Assembly: GCA_031254385.1 (NCBI GenBank) | Contig: JAIRUO010000287.1 | Coordinates: 1-7,337 of the forward strand | Direction: 5' to 3' | DNA length: 7,337 nucleotides | DNA from: Treponema sp. | GTDB lineage: Bacteria > Spirochaetota > Spirochaetia > Treponematales > Breznakiellaceae | In this document: one piece after another, positions 5,380 to 7,337 of the stretch | Layout: every line of letters starts with the position of its first letter | Numbering within the stretch: the first letter of the stretch is position 1 | The notes under the pieces: generated by a model | Database searches by the model: none | Seen by the model: the letters and a program-made list of their open reading frames with translations, nothing else | Told to the model about the DNA's origin: nothing | Made by a program: the position numbers and the translations under genes

Positions 5380-5407
5380 TTGACAATAAGCGGGAATGTG
5401 TTATTCT
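5380..5407 (+). promoter_or_regulatory. Sigma-70-type promoter of the acyl-CoA ligase gene
   Basis: A perfect -35 TTGACA (5380-5385), a 16-nt spacer and a -10 TATTCT (5402-5407; 4 of 6 matches including the key first, second and last bases). Transcription would begin near 5414, giving a leader of about 22 nt with AAAGGAG (5424-5430) 5 nt before the ATG. The upstream palindrome at 5230-5352 would therefore not be part of this transcript. Confidence 0.7.
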
Positions 5408-5435
5408 GTCCAAAGGCTACAATAAAGGAGATATT

Positions 5436-7148
5436 ATGGAATATTCATATATGCCGTGGGCATTTTTGGATGAATACCGGGGAAAGGCATTTAAGGGCGA
5501 ATGGCCGACCCTGGCAGAGATGTTTAAGATAAATGTTTCGCGGTACGGGGAAAGGAACTGTTTTACCGTGTTTGAGCCTGACCGTATTACTCTTAGCTAC
5601 AATAAGTCCCTAAAAATCATTGAGGCGGTGGCGCGGTGGCTCTACAACAAGGGCATACGCAAAGGCGATAAAGTGGCGGTAACCGGGAAAAACGCACCCG
5701 AATGGACGATTGCGTACCTGGGCATTGTTTTTGCAGGGGCCGTTGCAGTGCCCATTGATTATCAAATCAAAAACGAAGAAACCGATTTGCTCATAAAAAC
5801 CTCCAAAGCCCGTATCCTTTTTGTTGACGAGGAAAAATATACCTATTATATAGAAAACTGCGGCGCATTAGCTTTAATAGATATTATTTCCCTTAAAAAA
5901 GACCTGGGTACTTATGTGTATGATTTGGACGGACCGGAAGCGGAAATCGAACAGGCCAACGAAGAAGATCTGGCTGCGATCCTTTTTACATCCGGAACCA
6001 CGGGAACTCCCAAGGGGGTCATGCTGACCCACAAGAATCTGGTATCAGACTGTTATCTGGCCCAGGGAACCCCTCTGATCCTCTACCCCACTGACGTATT
6101 CTACGCCATACTCCCCATCCATCATGCCTATACCATGCTGGCAGTTTTTATAGAAACCATTGGAGTTGGGGCGGAAGTTGTCTTTGGCAAAAAAATGGTA
6201 AGCTCCGTAATGCTTAAAGAGCTTAGGGAAGGGAAAGTAACCATGCTCTTGGGCGTGCCCATGCTCTTTAACAAACTCCTGGCAGGCATACTCCGGGGCA
6301 TCAAGGCAAAGGGAAAGCTGGTATATGGGATAATGAGTTTCCTGGGAGGAGTCTCCGGGTTTATTAAGAAGGTCTTTAAGGTAAATCCCGGGAAGAAGCT
6401 CTTCCATGCGGTGCTTGAGAAAGCTTCTCTTGCTACAGTACGTATCTGCATCTGTGGCGGCGGCCCTCTTGCGCCTTCGGTATTCCGCAAATTCAACCAG
6501 CTTGGCATTGACTTTGTCCAGGGCTACGGCCTTACGGAAACAAGTCCCATCATCGCTCTTAACCCCATAGAGCACTACAAGGAAACCAGCGTAGGCAAAG
6601 TAGTACCCTTTGTTGACATGAAGATACTCAACCCAGGCGAAAGAGGCATAGGGGAAGTTATCCTAAAAGGCTCCATGGTAATGAAGGGCTATTTCGAACT
6701 GCCAGAAGAGACAGCAGCAGCCTTTACACCGGACGGGTACCTCAAGACCGGAGATCTGGGTTATCTGGATAGCGAAAACTACCTTTACCTAACTGGCCGG
6801 GCCAAGAACACCATTGTTACCGAAGGTGGCAAAAACGTATACCCTGAAGAAATCGAAAATGAGTTCCAGCTTTTTGATGAAATAGACCAGATCATGATCC
6901 GGGGTTTTGTGATTGATAAAAAACTGAAGACCGAAGGCATCGAGGCCCTGGTCTATCCCAACATTGAAACCTTTAAGACAGAAACCAATCCGAACCCAAC
7001 GAAAGAACAGGTTAAGACCCGTATAGACTCTATTATTTTTGAAGTAAACCAGCGGCTGCTCCCATACCAGAAGATAAATCAGGTGCAAATTCTTGATGAG
7101 CCCATGGAGATGACCACTACAAAGAAGATTAAGCGGGGGTCGGTGTAG
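5436..7148 (+). CDS. Long-chain acyl-CoA synthetase (AMP-forming)
   Basis: A 570-residue member of the ANL adenylating superfamily. It activates a fatty acid with ATP to an acyl-AMP and then transfers it to CoA, at the cytoplasmic side of the membrane. Visible motifs: the nucleotide loop LFTSGTTGTPKGVMLTHK (183-200), GYGLTETSP (363-371), YLKTGDLGYLD (435-445), the hinge GRAKNTIV (454-461) followed by EGGKNVYPEEIE (463-474), and a C-terminal TTTKKIKR (560-567) bearing the likely catalytic Lys. The GRAKNTIV/GGKNVYPEEIE form points to fatty-acyl substrates rather than acetate. The length is normal and no frameshift is seen. The start is supported by AAAGGAG and a good promoter. Its 3' end overlaps the opposing acyltransferase gene by 20 bp; that enzyme uses acyl donors, so the pairing fits phospholipid synthesis or use of exogenous fatty acids. 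Chain length is inferred only. Confidence 0.9.
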   Translation: MEYSYMPWAFLDEYRGKAFKGEWPTLAEMFKINVSRYGERNCFTVFEPDRITLSYNKSLKIIEAVARWLYNKGIRKGDKVAVTGKNAPEWTIAYLGIVFAGAVAVPIDYQIKNEETDLLIKTSKARILFVDEEKYTYYIENCGALALIDIISLKKDLGTYVYDLDGPEAEIEQANEEDLAAILFTSGTTGTPKGVMLTHKNLVSDCYLAQGTPLILYPTDVFYAILPIHHAYTMLAVFIETIGVGAEVVFGKKMVSSVMLKELREGKVTMLLGVPMLFNKLLAGILRGIKAKGKLVYGIMSFLGGVSGFIKKVFKVNPGKKLFHAVLEKASLATVRICICGGGPLAPSVFRKFNQLGIDFVQGYGLTETSPIIALNPIEHYKETSVGKVVPFVDMKILNPGERGIGEVILKGSMVMKGYFELPEETAAAFTPDGYLKTGDLGYLDSENYLYLTGRAKNTIVTEGGKNVYPEEIENEFQLFDEIDQIMIRGFVIDKKLKTEGIEALVYPNIETFKTETNPNPTKEQVKTRIDSIIFEVNQRLLPYQKINQVQILDEPMEMTTTKKIKRGSV

Positions 7149-7337
7149 CCGCTAACGCTGCTGCAATAATTCTTTGAGTCTCTTCGGCCAGGAACAGTTT
7201 CCGGTTTTCCGGCGGCAGATCCTCCATTCTTATGGGGGTTCCAAAGGTTAAGCGCAGCGGTACGGAGTTAAGGTATTTATTTCTTTCATAAACACCATAA
7301 CTGCCTTCAATGGCCATGGGAACTACGGGTACCCCAG
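7129..7337 (-). CDS. PlsC-type 1-acyl-glycerol-3-phosphate acyltransferase, C-terminal part
   Basis: Sixty-eight C-terminal residues of a gene that enters from the right edge; the start and the catalytic NHxxxxD motif lie outside the window. The frame stays open to the last base and reads GVPVVPMAIEGSYGVYERN, matching the late VPVVPxAIxGS block of PlsC-family acyltransferases, followed by LRLTFGTPIRMEDLP, which fits the family's last beta strand. The product would transfer an acyl chain to lysophosphatidate to make phosphatidic acid at the inner membrane. The TAA stop (7131-7129) lies inside the 3' end of the convergent acyl-CoA synthetase gene, a 20-bp tail-to-tail overlap. The methionine at 7317 is internal, not the start. 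A related glycerolipid or lysophospholipid acyltransferase remains possible. Confidence 0.75.
   Translation of the reverse strand, partial: GVPVVPMAIEGSYGVYERNKYLNSVPLRLTFGTPIRMEDLPPENRKLFLAEETQRIIAAALAATPTPA

Larger units (their letters stand above)
4890..5435. other. Long AT-richer intergenic region with two large inverted repeats
   Basis: About 545 bp lie between the divergent starts of the lipoprotein and acyl-CoA ligase genes. No convincing protein gene is visible. The stretch holds an inverted-repeat segment (5007-5158), a rod-like palindrome (5230-5352) and the ligase promoter (5380-5407). Bases 4890-5006 and 5159-5229 are AT-rich, with a short inverted repeat TGTTGT (5176-5181)/ACAACA (5211-5216). 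The lipoprotein promoter should be near 4890-4960, but no -35/-10 pair stands out. Confidence 0.7.

Noticed and set aside
6045..6575. 176-residue minus-strand ORF within the acyl-CoA ligase gene
   Set aside because: Antisense shadow of a strongly conserved coding region; no recognisable protein features.

Overview
The window looks like chromosomal DNA from a spirochaete, most likely a Treponema of the termite-gut type. That placement is an inference. It rests on the gene styles, a lipoprotein with a loose lipobox (F-A-S-C), a spirochaete-like acyl-CoA ligase, and spacers packed with short repeats. No rRNA or tRNA gene, CRISPR array or transposase gene was seen.

Layout. Bases 1-344 hold a possible tail of an upstream gene, then short repeats and strong hairpins. 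Bases 345-4045 hold three genes in one direction: a Gfo/Idh/MocA sugar dehydrogenase, a TIM-barrel sugar isomerase/epimerase-like protein, and a cytoplasmic GH29 alpha-L-fucosidase. Together they look like an intracellular glycoside-degrading module. The fucosidase would release a sugar, and the dehydrogenase/TIM-barrel pair could oxidise and then isomerise, epimerise or eliminate a sugar or glycoside. A lipoprotein gene of unknown function (4889-4158, minus strand) converges on the fucosidase. A non-coding stretch of about 545 bp follows, with two long inverted repeats and a good sigma-70-type promoter. That promoter drives a long-chain acyl-CoA synthetase (5436-7148). The 3' end of a PlsC-type acyltransferase enters from the right on the minus strand and overlaps the ligase tail to tail by 20 bp; both belong to acyl-lipid metabolism.

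The most unusual signal is in the spacers. A family of 7-nt (sometimes 8-nt) G-rich tandem repeats, consensus NTRGGGR, begins exactly at the stop codon of each of the three sugar genes and, on the other strand, of the lipoprotein gene, so the repeat itself contains the stop. In two spacers (1513-1664 and 4042-4162) the G-rich array is followed by a shared hairpin core of about 48 nt and then a C-rich complementary array. The cores match at 39 of 48 positions by hand alignment, in opposite orientation, with one compensatory pair change in the inner stem. This looks like a dispersed palindromic repeat family built from heptamers, resembling in style the cyanobacterial short tandem repeats, and may act as an mRNA 3'-end or terminator structure. 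A third array, without the core, spans the whole gap between the second and third genes and supplies both a stop codon and the next ribosome binding site.
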